Positions 42,856 through 51,129 of a DNA stretch of 64,000 nucleotides are shown here, piece by piece. How positions within the stretch are numbered: position 1 is the first letter of the stretch; every line of letters begins with the position of its first letter. The position numbers and the translations under genes were made by a program. This stretch comes from Syntrophopropionicum propionicicum_A (lineage in GTDB: Bacteria; Bacillota; Desulfotomaculia; Desulfotomaculales; Pelotomaculaceae): the NCBI RefSeq assembly GCF_048984525.1, contig NZ_JBMGJC010000008.1:1-64000 (forward strand), written 5' to 3'. The notes under the pieces are model-generated. The model had not been told where the DNA came from and ran no database searches. It saw only the letters and a program-made list of their open reading frames with translations.

Positions 42856-44850
42856 TTAGTTTTGCTCTGCCAGCCGCAGCACAAAATCTTTCAATACACC
42901 CTCCAGGTAAACATCCGTCTCCATCCTGCAGTAAATAAGCCTCTCCGGCGGAATGCCTGCCGACTGCAGTAAATGTCTGGCGCGCGAGACGACGCCCTCC
43001 GCGGAAACGGCTCCTTCCGCATAGCGGCACCGGCCGGCCCCGCAGCCAACCACGGCCACCCCGGCGGCCCCGTTTTCAAAAGCTTTCAGCAACCATTCCA
43101 GGCGCAGGGCGCCAGCCGTTGGTATCTCCACCACCCGCAGCCGCGCAAGGTCGGGGTCATTATCGAGGCCAGCCAGGTCTGGCTTGTCAATACAGGAGCC
43201 CTGGCAGGCGAAAACAGCCACATCTTTAACCGGAGAAACAGTTTCAAGCGAACTCATCAACTTCTTTTCGTCCAGGCAGGCCAGACTAACGGCGCCGGCG
43301 GGGCAGACCGCAGCACAGACGCCGCAGGCCTGACAGCCCTCCACGGATATGCCGGCGTGTTCTCCCACCTCCGGGACGCCATAGGGGCACAGCCTGCGGC
43401 AGTTCAGGCAGGCCGCACATTTTTCGGTAATGACTGTCGCCCCCTGGCCGCACTTCAGGCAACGTCCCGCCTCCAAACGCGCCGAGGCCTCATCCAGGCC
43501 CAGCTCGTACGGCAGGAAACTTTTCTTCCGTTCCTGCGGCGGCAGGACGGGCATCTTCTGGCGCGCCCACCGTGGTATTTTCTCAGCCACCCGGCCAGGC
43601 ACCGGCCCTATTACCTGCAAATCCTGTTCGCCGGGCGCCGAGCCGTCTCCATTCAGATAGCGCTCGACCAGCGCGGCGGCGCGGTGACCGGATGCTATGG
43701 CGCTGATAGCAGGCCCCGGCCCGTCAGCCACCTCGCCGCATATAAAAACTCCCCTGACGCGGGATGCGGCCGCACCAGGCGGCACACTCCCGGTATGGGC
43801 AACGGGCAGGTATTCTTCCAGCAGATAATTATCCCGCTCCTGGCCGATGGACAGGATTACCGTGTCAGCCGCCAGTGTGACCAGGCTGTCCGGTTCATAA
43901 ACCGGGTTCAGTTTTCCTTCCCGGTCAAAAAGCGACAACACTCTGCGCACATTCACACCGGTAATTACGCCTTTTTCCAGCAGCAGTTCCACCGGGCCGC
44001 AGCCGGCGTGGATTATGACTCCCTCCGCCTCGCCGTCCTCAATCTCCCAGGCGTGGGCGGGCATCTCCTCTCGCGGCTCCAGGCAGACAACCCTGACCTC
44101 AGCCGAGCCCAGGCGCAGGGCTGTGCGGGCCGCGTCCAGGGCGACGTCTCCCCCGCCGATTACAATAACCCGGCCTCCCACCGCCGGCTTTTCAGAAGAG
44201 TTGGCCGCTTTTAAAAACGGCAGCGCCTTCAATACAGAAGGATGATCAAATCCGGGCAGCTTTAAACCCCGCCCGGCCCAAAGGCCCGTGCTCAGGACAA
44301 CAGCGTCGCTGGTTTTCCTGATCCGGTCCAGGTTAAGGTCCCTGCCTACTTCCTGGCCGCAGCGTATCTCCACGCCCGCGGTTTTGATATCTTCAATATC
44401 CTTCCGCAGGGCTTCAGCCGGCAGGCGGTATGCCGGCAGGGAGGTCAGAAAGTGCCCGCCGGGCGCCGGCAGACGGTCATAAACAACCACCTGGTGTCCC
44501 TGGCGGGCCAGGTCATAAGCCGCGGTCAGACCGGACGGGCCGGCGCCGATTACCGCCACCTTCCTGCCGCTGGCCGGTACCGTGGATAAATGCAAAGGCA
44601 TGTGTCCAACAGCCTCAACAGCAAAACGCTTCAGGTCCCTGATGGACAGGGGCTCGTCAACTTCACCCCGGCGGCAGGCGTCCTCGCACGGGTGCGTGCA
44701 GACCCAGGCGCACACGGAGGGGAAGGGGTTATTGGCGCGGATCAGCCGGTATGCTTCCCGGTAATCACGCCTGGCTATGGCAGCCAGGTATCCCTGGACG
44801 TCTGTATGGACCGGACAGGCGCCGGCGCAGGGCGGAAGCAGGTCGTTCAA
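42856..44850 (-). CDS. GltD-type FAD oxidoreductase fused to ferredoxin and MvhD-like domains
   Basis: A 664-residue multidomain redox protein. Residues 1-85 have the GltD-like Fe-S segment with C8, C12, C47, C51, C55 and C59. Residues 90-400 bind FAD and NAD(P)H (VAVIGAGPSGLTAAYDLARQ, VIVIGGGDVALDAARTA). A ferredoxin-like part follows with two clusters (CAACLNCRRLCP, CQACGVCAAVCP). The C-terminus (about 535-664) resembles MvhD/FlpD with VVGCGAGRCRY. The design suggests transfer of electrons between NAD(P)H, ferredoxin-like clusters and a heterodisulfide-type partner, though no Hdr or hydrogenase gene is nearby. Confidence 0.8.
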   Translation of the reverse strand: MNDLLPPCAGACPVHTDVQGYLAAIARRDYREAYRLIRANNPFPSVCAWVCTHPCEDACRRGEVDEPLSIRDLKRFAVEAVGHMPLHLSTVPASGRKVAVIGAGPSGLTAAYDLARQGHQVVVYDRLPAPGGHFLTSLPAYRLPAEALRKDIEDIKTAGVEIRCGQEVGRDLNLDRIRKTSDAVVLSTGLWAGRGLKLPGFDHPSVLKALPFLKAANSSEKPAVGGRVIVIGGGDVALDAARTALRLGSAEVRVVCLEPREEMPAHAWEIEDGEAEGVIIHAGCGPVELLLEKGVITGVNVRRVLSLFDREGKLNPVYEPDSLVTLAADTVILSIGQERDNYLLEEYLPVAHTGSVPPGAAASRVRGVFICGEVADGPGPAISAIASGHRAAALVERYLNGDGSAPGEQDLQVIGPVPGRVAEKIPRWARQKMPVLPPQERKKSFLPYELGLDEASARLEAGRCLKCGQGATVITEKCAACLNCRRLCPYGVPEVGEHAGISVEGCQACGVCAAVCPAGAVSLACLDEKKLMSSLETVSPVKDVAVFACQGSCIDKPDLAGLDNDPDLARLRVVEIPTAGALRLEWLLKAFENGAAGVAVVGCGAGRCRYAEGAVSAEGVVSRARHLLQSAGIPPERLIYCRMETDVYLEGVLKDFVLRLAEQN

Positions 44851-45248
44851 TATTGTGAAACCTCCGGTTTATGAGAATACGATCCTAATTAATAGTAATT
44901 TATGGTTTTTTTCGACGCTGATAACGGATTGCCCTTCAGGTATTTTTTTCAAATTATTATTATGCTTATTTATGGAAATATAATATATAATTAGCACTTC
45001 TTCCTGATCCAAGTAATGTTTTTGGTTATGATTAAATATTACGCTGGTTTTTACCGTAGTTCAAAGGATTATACCATTTTATATAGAATATTTGAATTGC
45101 TAAAAAGAAAAATCTAAAAATTGCCACGGAAGAGGGCAAGATGAAGCCCAACTTGATAAATTATCCAGCAATACTTATATTTACATAACCTGTTGGGATA
45201 ATATATACTGGGTATCGCTAAATCTGATTAAGGAGAAAAAGAATTTTG
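44851..45248. other. AT-rich divergent intergenic region
   Basis: About 400 bases, much more AT-rich than the flanking genes, between the fusion gene (minus) and the nitronate-monooxygenase-type gene (plus). It contains a likely promoter at 45153-45181. No small gene or RNA motif was found. Confidence 0.4.
45153..45181 (+). promoter_or_regulatory. Sigma-A-like promoter for the NMO/FabK-type gene
   Basis: TTGATA (45153-45158), 17 bases, TATATT (45176-45181), giving a start near 45188 and a leader of about 60 bases. Confidence 0.5.
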
Positions 45249-46199
45249 ATGAAATTTCCATCGTTGAAGATCGGGCGCCTGACGCCCCGCTACCCAATCA
45301 TCCAGGGAGGCATGGCTATTCGTGTGTCCACGGCGCCGCTCGCCGCGGCCGTAGCCAATGCCGGCGGCATCGGCATAATTGCCGCTACCGGCATGTCGCT
45401 GGACGAGCTGAGGAATGAAATCCGGACCGCACGGCGCAACTCGAAGGGGATCATCGGCATCAACATCATGTTCGCCGTCAGGCAGTTCGCCTCCCTGGTG
45501 CACGCGGCGATAGAGGAAAAGATTGACCTGATCATTACCGGGGCAGGCTTTTCCAGGGACATTTTCAAGTGGGGCAAGGAGTCCGATACTCCGATCGTCT
45601 CCATCGTTTCTTCCGCCAAACTGGCCAGGATAGCTGAAAAACAGGGCGCTTCCGCCGTGGTGGCAGAAGGAGTGGAAGCCGGGGGTCACCTGGGGACCTG
45701 CCGTTCAATCGAAGAAATATTGCCGGAAATCGCTTCCTCTGTAAAAATACCGGTAATAGCCGCCGGCGGCATTGTTGACGGCAGCGGCATCGCCAGGGCG
45801 GTCAGGCTCGGCGCCAGCGGCGTCCAGATGGCGACCCGCTTTGTGCTGAGTGTGGAGTGCGCCGTGTCTGAGGCGTTTAAACAGATGTACCTGAAAGCCT
45901 CCGCTGACGACGTGGTGCTCATTACCAGCCCGGTCGGCATGCCGGGTCGGGCGCTGCGCAACCCATTTGTAAACAAAATCCTGGACAAGACAGTGCCGCA
46001 TCCGGATGATTGCGACGGCTGCCTCAAAGAGTGCACACGGGAATACTGCATCATCAAGGCGCTGGAAAATTCCCGCACCGGCCTGGTCGACGAAGGTGTC
46101 GTATTTACCGGCAAGAACGTGTATAAGATTAAAGAAATCCTGCCGGTGCAAAAAATCTTTGATAAACTGGCTCAAGAAGTCGAGGATGAACCGGATTAG
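45249..46199 (+). CDS. Nitronate monooxygenase/FabK-like FMN enzyme
   Basis: A 316-residue TIM-barrel FMN protein. PIIQGGMAIRVSTAPLAAAV, ANAGGIGIIAATGM, VEAGGHLGTCRSIEEILPEI and VIAAGGIVDGSGIARAVRLG match the nitronate monooxygenase/enoyl-ACP reductase II group. FabK has related active-site glycine/histidine segments; the sequence alone does not separate the two. A C-terminal cysteine cluster (CDGCLKEC, CIIKAL) is an extra feature compared with short homologues and might bind metal. The ATG at 45249 follows AAGGAG. Confidence 0.75.
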   Translation: MKFPSLKIGRLTPRYPIIQGGMAIRVSTAPLAAAVANAGGIGIIAATGMSLDELRNEIRTARRNSKGIIGINIMFAVRQFASLVHAAIEEKIDLIITGAGFSRDIFKWGKESDTPIVSIVSSAKLARIAEKQGASAVVAEGVEAGGHLGTCRSIEEILPEIASSVKIPVIAAGGIVDGSGIARAVRLGASGVQMATRFVLSVECAVSEAFKQMYLKASADDVVLITSPVGMPGRALRNPFVNKILDKTVPHPDDCDGCLKECTREYCIIKALENSRTGLVDEGVVFTGKNVYKIKEILPVQKIFDKLAQEVEDEPD

Positions 46200-46207
46200 A
46201 AATATAT

Positions 46208-46240
46208 AATCCCCTTCCTGCAAAGAAAGGGGATTTTCTT
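46208..46240 (+). terminator. Terminator after the NMO/FabK-type gene
   Basis: AATCCCCTT and AAGGGGATT form a nine-pair stem followed by TTCTTT. It lies nine bases past the stop. Confidence 0.75.
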
Positions 46241-46311
46241 TACGGTCAAACTGAGAGCCTGCCAATTTCCATTTCCTTTATTGTTGGTTCTGCAAGGAGT
46301 AATACTTCAAC

Positions 46312-47418
46312 ATGAGAGATTTTTATAAAAGGCACTGGAACCTGATTGTCAACCTGGGTATTTTAATTGCCACCCTGGTTATCGCCGCTGTTGCTTTCAA
46401 ACTTGTAATCCCATATTTTCTACCTTTTCTGCTTGGACTAATACTGGCGCTGGCCATGGAACCAGTGGTAAAATTTTTTCTGCGCTTAAAAATCTCGCGG
46501 CTGGCGGCCACCAGCATGGCCATGCTGGTGACCGTTGGGTCACTTGGCGTAGTGATGTGGTTCGCCATATCGACACTGGTCTGGGAGCTGGCAAGGTTTA
46601 TTTCCAACCTGCCTCATTTTACCAGTTTTTTAAAAAGCCAGTCATTTCTTCTGGCACAGAAGCTTCATTCCATATCTGAAGGGTTTCCCCCTGAAATTGC
46701 CGTACACCTGGATAAAAACACTGAAAGGATCTCAGAAATATTATCTGAGAACCTTTCACTGCTGGCCGGAGGTACGCTGCACCTCATCGCCAACCTGCCA
46801 AACCAGCTGCTGATCGTGGTAATCATGCTGATCGCGGCCTTTTTTATCAGCAAAGACCTGTTAAAGATTAAGAAATGGCTTGCCGACTCGATACCTGAGG
46901 AATTTCACTGCAAGCTGAGGTTTATGGCTGATGACCTCTACAGGGCGTCCATCGGGTTTATCAAGGCCCAGATCATACTTTCAGTAATTTCCGCTATTAT
47001 TATAATGATTGGGCTGACTGTTATCGGCGCCGAATATGTTGTGACCGTGTCTCTGCTCAGCGGCCTGTTCAGCCCGGTGCCGGTGATCGGGGTGGGCGCG
47101 GTTTTCATCCCCCTGATTGTTTTTAACCTGATTACAGGAAACACTTATATGACCGTGGGGCTGCTGATCCTTTTTGCCGTGGTGATAGTGGCCAAGCACT
47201 CCCTGGAGCCGAAAGTCCTCGGTGAAAATATCGGGATTGACCCCCTGGCCGTGCTGATCTCCCTCTATGCCGGGTACGAGCTGCTCGGTTTTTACGGATT
47301 AATCCTGGGGCCATTTGTCCTGATTACTTACAACGCCCTGCTCAAAGCAAAAGCCTTCGCCTGGCTCTTCCAGGAAGAAGGCAACATCTGCGACAATAAT
47401 AACGGAGATATTCCCTAG
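46312..47418 (+). CDS. YtvI/AI-2E-family transporter
   Basis: A 368-residue membrane protein with eight TM helices and the AI-2E family pattern: AVAFKLVIPYFLPFLLGLIL, ALAMEPVVKFFLRLKISRLA, IGFIKAQIILSVISAIIIMI, AEYVVTVSLLSGLFSPVPVI, and the late GLILGPFVLITYNALLKAKA. Within Firmicutes this type (YtvI) is induced in sporulation; its substrate is unknown. The stop codon is immediately followed by a palindromic repeat, which may terminate transcription for this and the convergent gene. Confidence 0.8.
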   Translation: MRDFYKRHWNLIVNLGILIATLVIAAVAFKLVIPYFLPFLLGLILALAMEPVVKFFLRLKISRLAATSMAMLVTVGSLGVVMWFAISTLVWELARFISNLPHFTSFLKSQSFLLAQKLHSISEGFPPEIAVHLDKNTERISEILSENLSLLAGGTLHLIANLPNQLLIVVIMLIAAFFISKDLLKIKKWLADSIPEEFHCKLRFMADDLYRASIGFIKAQIILSVISAIIIMIGLTVIGAEYVVTVSLLSGLFSPVPVIGVGAVFIPLIVFNLITGNTYMTVGLLILFAVVIVAKHSLEPKVLGENIGIDPLAVLISLYAGYELLGFYGLILGPFVLITYNALLKAKAFAWLFQEEGNICDNNNGDIP

Positions 47419-47478
47419 CGTGTCAAGGGGACGGTTCTCTTGACACGATCGTGTCAGAAGAACCGTCCCCTTGACACG
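47419..47478. repeat. 60-bp palindrome, REP-like family A
   Basis: Two inverted 29-base units with a CGATCG centre, nearly identical to 40132-40191 but with two mismatched positions between the arms. It starts one base after the YtvI stop and ends four bases before the stop of the convergent coiled-coil gene, so it can be a bidirectional terminator. Confidence 0.9.
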
Positions 47479-47481
47479 GTT

Positions 47482-48627
47482 TTACTTGAAGGCCAGGTTG
47501 ATCACAAGGCGGCCTTCTTCGATGCTTACGCCCGAGAGCCTGAAGCTCTCCAGGTAAGCCCCGGCGTCAATAACCATCCCGCTTTCCGAAGAGACGTAAC
47601 CCAGCACCTCCCGGCTGACTGGCACCCCCGCCAGGGTCAGGGCCACCGGCTGGTAGCGGATCTTTCCTCCATCCAGCATCTGAAAATGCCCTTCCACTAT
47701 GAAATCAGGCCCCCCCGGCAGGGCAGCAGGCCCGGTCACCGTGAAACGGCCCGGATAACAGCGCACCGAAAACCCCGCCAGGTTAGCGTCTCCTATTTTT
47801 AAAATATTTTTGTTTATTTCCTCGTCGCTGTATACAAGCCTCAGGCCGCTGAAGGTGATCTCAGAGCTTACGGGCGACAGGTTGTACAGCGGCAGGGTGT
47901 GCAGGTTGGCTAAAAGGTAATGCAGGGAATTCAGGGAGTTGTACCACTGTGTTTCAGCCTGTGCCACCCTGGACGCGAGGTCCGCTGACCGCACCCTGAG
48001 GTCCCCGAGGAACTCCTCCCTGCCGGCCCTGGCAGCTTCCATCTCTTGCAGCCGGCCGTCAAGCTCCCGGCTTTTAATTGTCAGTTCCTCATGTGTCTGC
48101 CGGACCGCCTCGGCGTTCTCCCGCACCGCAATGGTAAAGCCGCGCACTTCGTCCAGCATTTTAGCCTGGCTGGCCAGGATGATGCCGACCATCTCTGCTC
48201 TTTCAATAAAATCATCAAAATCTGCCGCGCCCAGGACCACGTCCAGGTAGGTAAGGGCGCCGCAGCGGTACAGGTGGTTAATCCACCGGCCCAGCCTGGC
48301 CCTGCCCTCCTCCAGCGCAGCGCGGCTCTGTTCCAGCTGTATCTCCAGGGCCGCCAGCGTTTCCTCCTGGAGCGGGATCTCCCGCCGCAGCCGCTCCTGT
48401 TCCAGCCTGGCGGTCTCTATTTTCACATCCCAGTTAAGCAGTTCAATAACAAGCTGCTTTTCCTCTTCCCCCAGTCCGGCCTGCTGCTGCAGCGCATTCT
48501 CCCTGTCTTTGAGAGTGGCCGCGCCGGGCTCCATACCTTCTCCGCCCGCCCCGGCTAAAAAGATAAACCAAGAGGACACCAGGACAATAATAAAAGTTTT
48601 TATATATTTCCCCGCCGGGCCGCCCAC
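47482..48627 (-). CDS. Secreted coiled-coil protein, PcsB/CwlO-like N-domain
   Basis: A 381-residue protein. A signal peptide (1-30) is followed by a long coiled coil (about 38-110) and a hairpin region with YRCGALTYLDVVLGAADFDD, FIERAEMVGIILASQAKMLD, EVRGF, the typical arrangement of the PcsB/CwlO coiled-coil domain that regulates peptidoglycan hydrolases through FtsEX. A second coiled coil (about 165-220) follows. The C-terminus (about 240-381) has no catalytic CHAP or NlpC motif and looks like a beta-rich binding domain. It probably acts in envelope growth. The stop is two bases from galE. Confidence 0.6.
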   Translation of the reverse strand: MGGPAGKYIKTFIIVLVSSWFIFLAGAGGEGMEPGAATLKDRENALQQQAGLGEEEKQLVIELLNWDVKIETARLEQERLRREIPLQEETLAALEIQLEQSRAALEEGRARLGRWINHLYRCGALTYLDVVLGAADFDDFIERAEMVGIILASQAKMLDEVRGFTIAVRENAEAVRQTHEELTIKSRELDGRLQEMEAARAGREEFLGDLRVRSADLASRVAQAETQWYNSLNSLHYLLANLHTLPLYNLSPVSSEITFSGLRLVYSDEEINKNILKIGDANLAGFSVRCYPGRFTVTGPAALPGGPDFIVEGHFQMLDGGKIRYQPVALTLAGVPVSREVLGYVSSESGMVIDAGAYLESFRLSGVSIEEGRLVINLAFK

Positions 48628-48629
48628 TT

Positions 48630-49625
48630 TTACTTGCCAAACCCGGCCGGGTGGCCGCTGTGCCAGCGCCAGGCCGTTTCTATGATCATCTTAAGGTCCG
48701 CGAAGCGCGGCTGCCAGCCCAACTCATCCATGATCTTGCCGGATCCGGCCACCAGCGCCGCCGGGTCGCCCGGCCTCCTGGGCCCGTATTTAACCTTGAT
48801 GGGTCTCCCCACCACCTCTTCCGCGGTCTTAATTACTTCCAGAACGCTGTACCCGTTTCCGTTGCCGAGGTTATAGACAGTCGAAGGCGAGCCTGCCGCC
48901 AGGGCGTCCAGGGCCAGGGCGTGGGCTGTGGCCAGGTCGCTCACATGAATGTAGTCCCTGACGCAGGTGCCGTCCGAAGTCGGGTAATCTGTACCGTAGA
49001 TCTCCAGGTGCGGGATTAGACCCAGGGCTGACTTGAGCACCAGCGGTATCAGGTGGGTTTCAGGGTCGTGGTCTTCCCCGATCGCCCCCGAGGGGTCCGC
49101 CCCTGCCGCGTTAAAATAGCGCAGGGAAGCGAAGCGCAGGCCGTAAGCCCCGCCGTACCAGCGCATGGCCCCCTCCAGGGCCAGCTTTGTCGCGCCGTAC
49201 GGGTTGGTCGGCACTGTTGGGTGCTTCTCCGGGATCGGCACCTCCAGCGGTTCCCCGTATACCGCCGCGGTCGAGGAAAAGACCAGGCGGCCCACGCCCG
49301 ACTCCGCCATGGTGTCCAGCAGGGCCAGCCCTTTTACCACGTTGTTATGGTAGTAACCGGCCGGCTGCCGCACCGACTCGCCGACCAGGCTGCTGGCGGC
49401 GAAATGGACCACAGCCTCGACCTTGTGTTTTTCGAAAAGCTCCTTTAATAGCGCGGTGTCGCCGGTTTCCCCCTGTACAAGTTCAATTCCGCGCACCGCG
49501 GCCCTGTGGCCTTTGGATAAATTATCAAGCACCACCACCCGGTGGCCTCTTTTAACCAGCTCAAGGACGGTATGGCTGCCGATATAGCCGGCGCCGCCCG
49601 TTACCAGGATATTCATCTTATTCAC
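48630..49625 (-). CDS. galE: UDP-glucose 4-epimerase
   Basis: A 331-residue NAD-dependent enzyme of the extended SDR family that interconverts UDP-glucose and UDP-galactose. The glycine motif is TGGAGYIGSHTVLELVKRGH, the catalytic pair is in STAAVYGEP and NPYGATKLALEG (Tyr-xxx-Lys), and the substrate region has RYFNAAGADPSGAIGEDHDP. It supplies sugars for envelope polysaccharide. It is two bases upstream of the coiled-coil gene's start, so the two are probably one operon. Confidence 0.95.
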   Translation of the reverse strand: MNKMNILVTGGAGYIGSHTVLELVKRGHRVVVLDNLSKGHRAAVRGIELVQGETGDTALLKELFEKHKVEAVVHFAASSLVGESVRQPAGYYHNNVVKGLALLDTMAESGVGRLVFSSTAAVYGEPLEVPIPEKHPTVPTNPYGATKLALEGAMRWYGGAYGLRFASLRYFNAAGADPSGAIGEDHDPETHLIPLVLKSALGLIPHLEIYGTDYPTSDGTCVRDYIHVSDLATAHALALDALAAGSPSTVYNLGNGNGYSVLEVIKTAEEVVGRPIKVKYGPRRPGDPAALVAGSGKIMDELGWQPRFADLKMIIETAWRWHSGHPAGFGK

Positions 49626-49729
49626 CCTCCCGGGGTTATTTTATTCCAATTATAACATATTGCAACTTTGCAGCACTTTAAAAAAATAACGCCGGGTGTG
49701 CGGCGTCTGAGATCTAAAAATTATCCTGC

Positions 49730-49915
49730 TTAACGATTTTTCTTTTCGCGAGCTTTCTCATTTTTAACGTAAACCGCGCTGTGGGGTCGATACTCAGGCT
49801 CCACGTTTTGCATCGTCGGCTTTTCCACTGTAAAAGGTGGTGGATAATAAGAGCTGAGAGGCTCATGAATTTTACTTTGACCCGGTTTTGTTTTGACCGT
49901 CTTGCTATCCGGCAT
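49730..49915 (-). CDS. 61-residue protein of unknown function
   Basis: A short gene with a clear ribosome site (AAAGGAGG, seven bases before ATG). It encodes a soluble, proline- and lysine-rich chain (SKIHEPLSSYYPPPFTVEKP, then AREKKNR at the end) with no cysteine, TM segment or recognised domain. Its low complexity suggests a disordered protein. Downstream galE is 100 bases away. A real gene is likely from the ribosome site; the function is unknown. Confidence 0.5.
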   Translation of the reverse strand: MPDSKTVKTKPGQSKIHEPLSSYYPPPFTVEKPTMQNVEPEYRPHSAVYVKNEKAREKKNR

Positions 49916-50037
49916 GGCGGCGCCTCCTTTGCAATCTATGGTTGCCCCGGCCGGCAGAGTTTATACGGACGGCAGCAAATTAATACCGTCGCCGGGTTCG
50001 CCGGCGCCGGTATGTATCCGGTAATGCCCTCTTTTCA

Positions 50038-50952
50038 CTATCCGTCCCGTCTTATGGCTGAAACCAGTTCAGCAAGCGCTTTTTCCGCCTGGTCATAAGG
50101 AACCTGGCAGGTCCCGACCGCCCGGTGGCCGCCGCCGCCGTATTTCAGCATCAGGGAGCCCACATCGGTTTTGGAAGTCCTGTTGATAATGCTGTGCCCT
50201 ACCGCGAAGACACAGTTCTGCTTGTTTTTGCCGTCCACGATCCAGATCGATATGTTTTGCTCCGGGTACAGGCAGTAAACCAGGAACCGGTTGCCGCTGT
50301 ATATCACGTCGGCGCCGCGCAAGTCAGTGACGATGAGGTTTCCTTCCACCCGGGTATTGCTTTTGATCATATCTTCATACAGGCTGTTTTGTTCGAAATA
50401 GCGCCTGATCCTTTCCTGCACATCAGGCATGTCCAGTATTTCATCAATCGGCTTGCCTCCGCAATACTCGATCATTTGATCCATCAGCTGGTAGTTGCTG
50501 ATGCGGTAGTCCCTGAACCTCCCCAGGCCGGTGCGGGGATCCATGATAAAGGAGAGCAGCACCCAGCCCTGCGGGTGCAGCACCTCGTCCCTGGTAAACC
50601 GGCCGCTGTCAGCCTTGTCGACAGCCTCTATCAGCTCATTCAGGTGGCCGAATTTTTCGTCGCCCCCATAGTAGTCGTAAATAACCCTGGCCGCACTGGG
50701 GGCCGAGCGGCTGTAACCCTTGTACCTGCCGTCCAGCTCCAACCTCTCGCTCTCGCTCGAGTGGTGGTCAAACCACAAGCCGCAGCCTTCCACAAACGGT
50801 ATATTGGCCAGCACGTCATTTTCTGTTACTTCAATAATGCCATCCTGTATATCTTTAGGGTGGACAAACTTTCTGTCATCAATAATTCCGGCTTCTTTCA
50901 AAAGGACGGCGCTCGCCAGGCCGTCAAAATCAGAACGAGTTAAAAGTCTCAA
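50038..50952 (-). CDS. DHH-family phosphoesterase
   Basis: A 304-residue enzyme with both DHH and DHHA1 parts. Metal-binding motifs are TRSDFDGLASAVLL at the start and GLWFDHHSSESER near residue 80, with a further aspartate in EAVDKADSG. The late GGGGHRAVGTCQV is the DHHA1 substrate-binding motif. The family includes oligoribonucleases, c-di-AMP hydrolases and exopolyphosphatases. The combination here fits nucleotide/oligonucleotide phosphodiesterases, but the substrate is not assigned. Confidence 0.85.
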   Translation of the reverse strand: MRLLTRSDFDGLASAVLLKEAGIIDDRKFVHPKDIQDGIIEVTENDVLANIPFVEGCGLWFDHHSSESERLELDGRYKGYSRSAPSAARVIYDYYGGDEKFGHLNELIEAVDKADSGRFTRDEVLHPQGWVLLSFIMDPRTGLGRFRDYRISNYQLMDQMIEYCGGKPIDEILDMPDVQERIRRYFEQNSLYEDMIKSNTRVEGNLIVTDLRGADVIYSGNRFLVYCLYPEQNISIWIVDGKNKQNCVFAVGHSIINRTSKTDVGSLMLKYGGGGHRAVGTCQVPYDQAEKALAELVSAIRRDG

Positions 50953-51073
50953 AAAAATACCCCCCTATAACAAATAAATCACGTCACTACAATATATCGG
51001 CACACTTTTTGATATTTTTACCTTTTAAAAAATTTTTTTGTTTTTTATACCAAATAATATGTTAACCCCGCTG

Positions 51074-51109
51074 TAAAAAAAGATTAAGGCAGCTGCTTGC
51101 TGCCTTAAT
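51074..51109 (-). terminator. Terminator after the geranylgeranyl-reductase-like gene
   Basis: TTAAGGCAG and CTGCCTTAA form a nine-pair stem, with an A-run (51074-51081) that reads as T on the minus strand. It is about 20 bases after the stop. Confidence 0.8.
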
Positions 51110-51129
51110 AGTTATCCTTTTATCCAGGT

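Noticed and set aside
42973..44214. A 413-codon plus-strand frame inside the GltD-MvhD fusion
   Set aside because: Opposite strand of a multidomain protein with clear motifs; no start signal or known domain.
9684..47478. The recurring GTGTCA..GGGGAC repeats considered as a CRISPR array
   Set aside because: They are dispersed singly or as inverted pairs kilobases apart, without regular spacers or cas genes.
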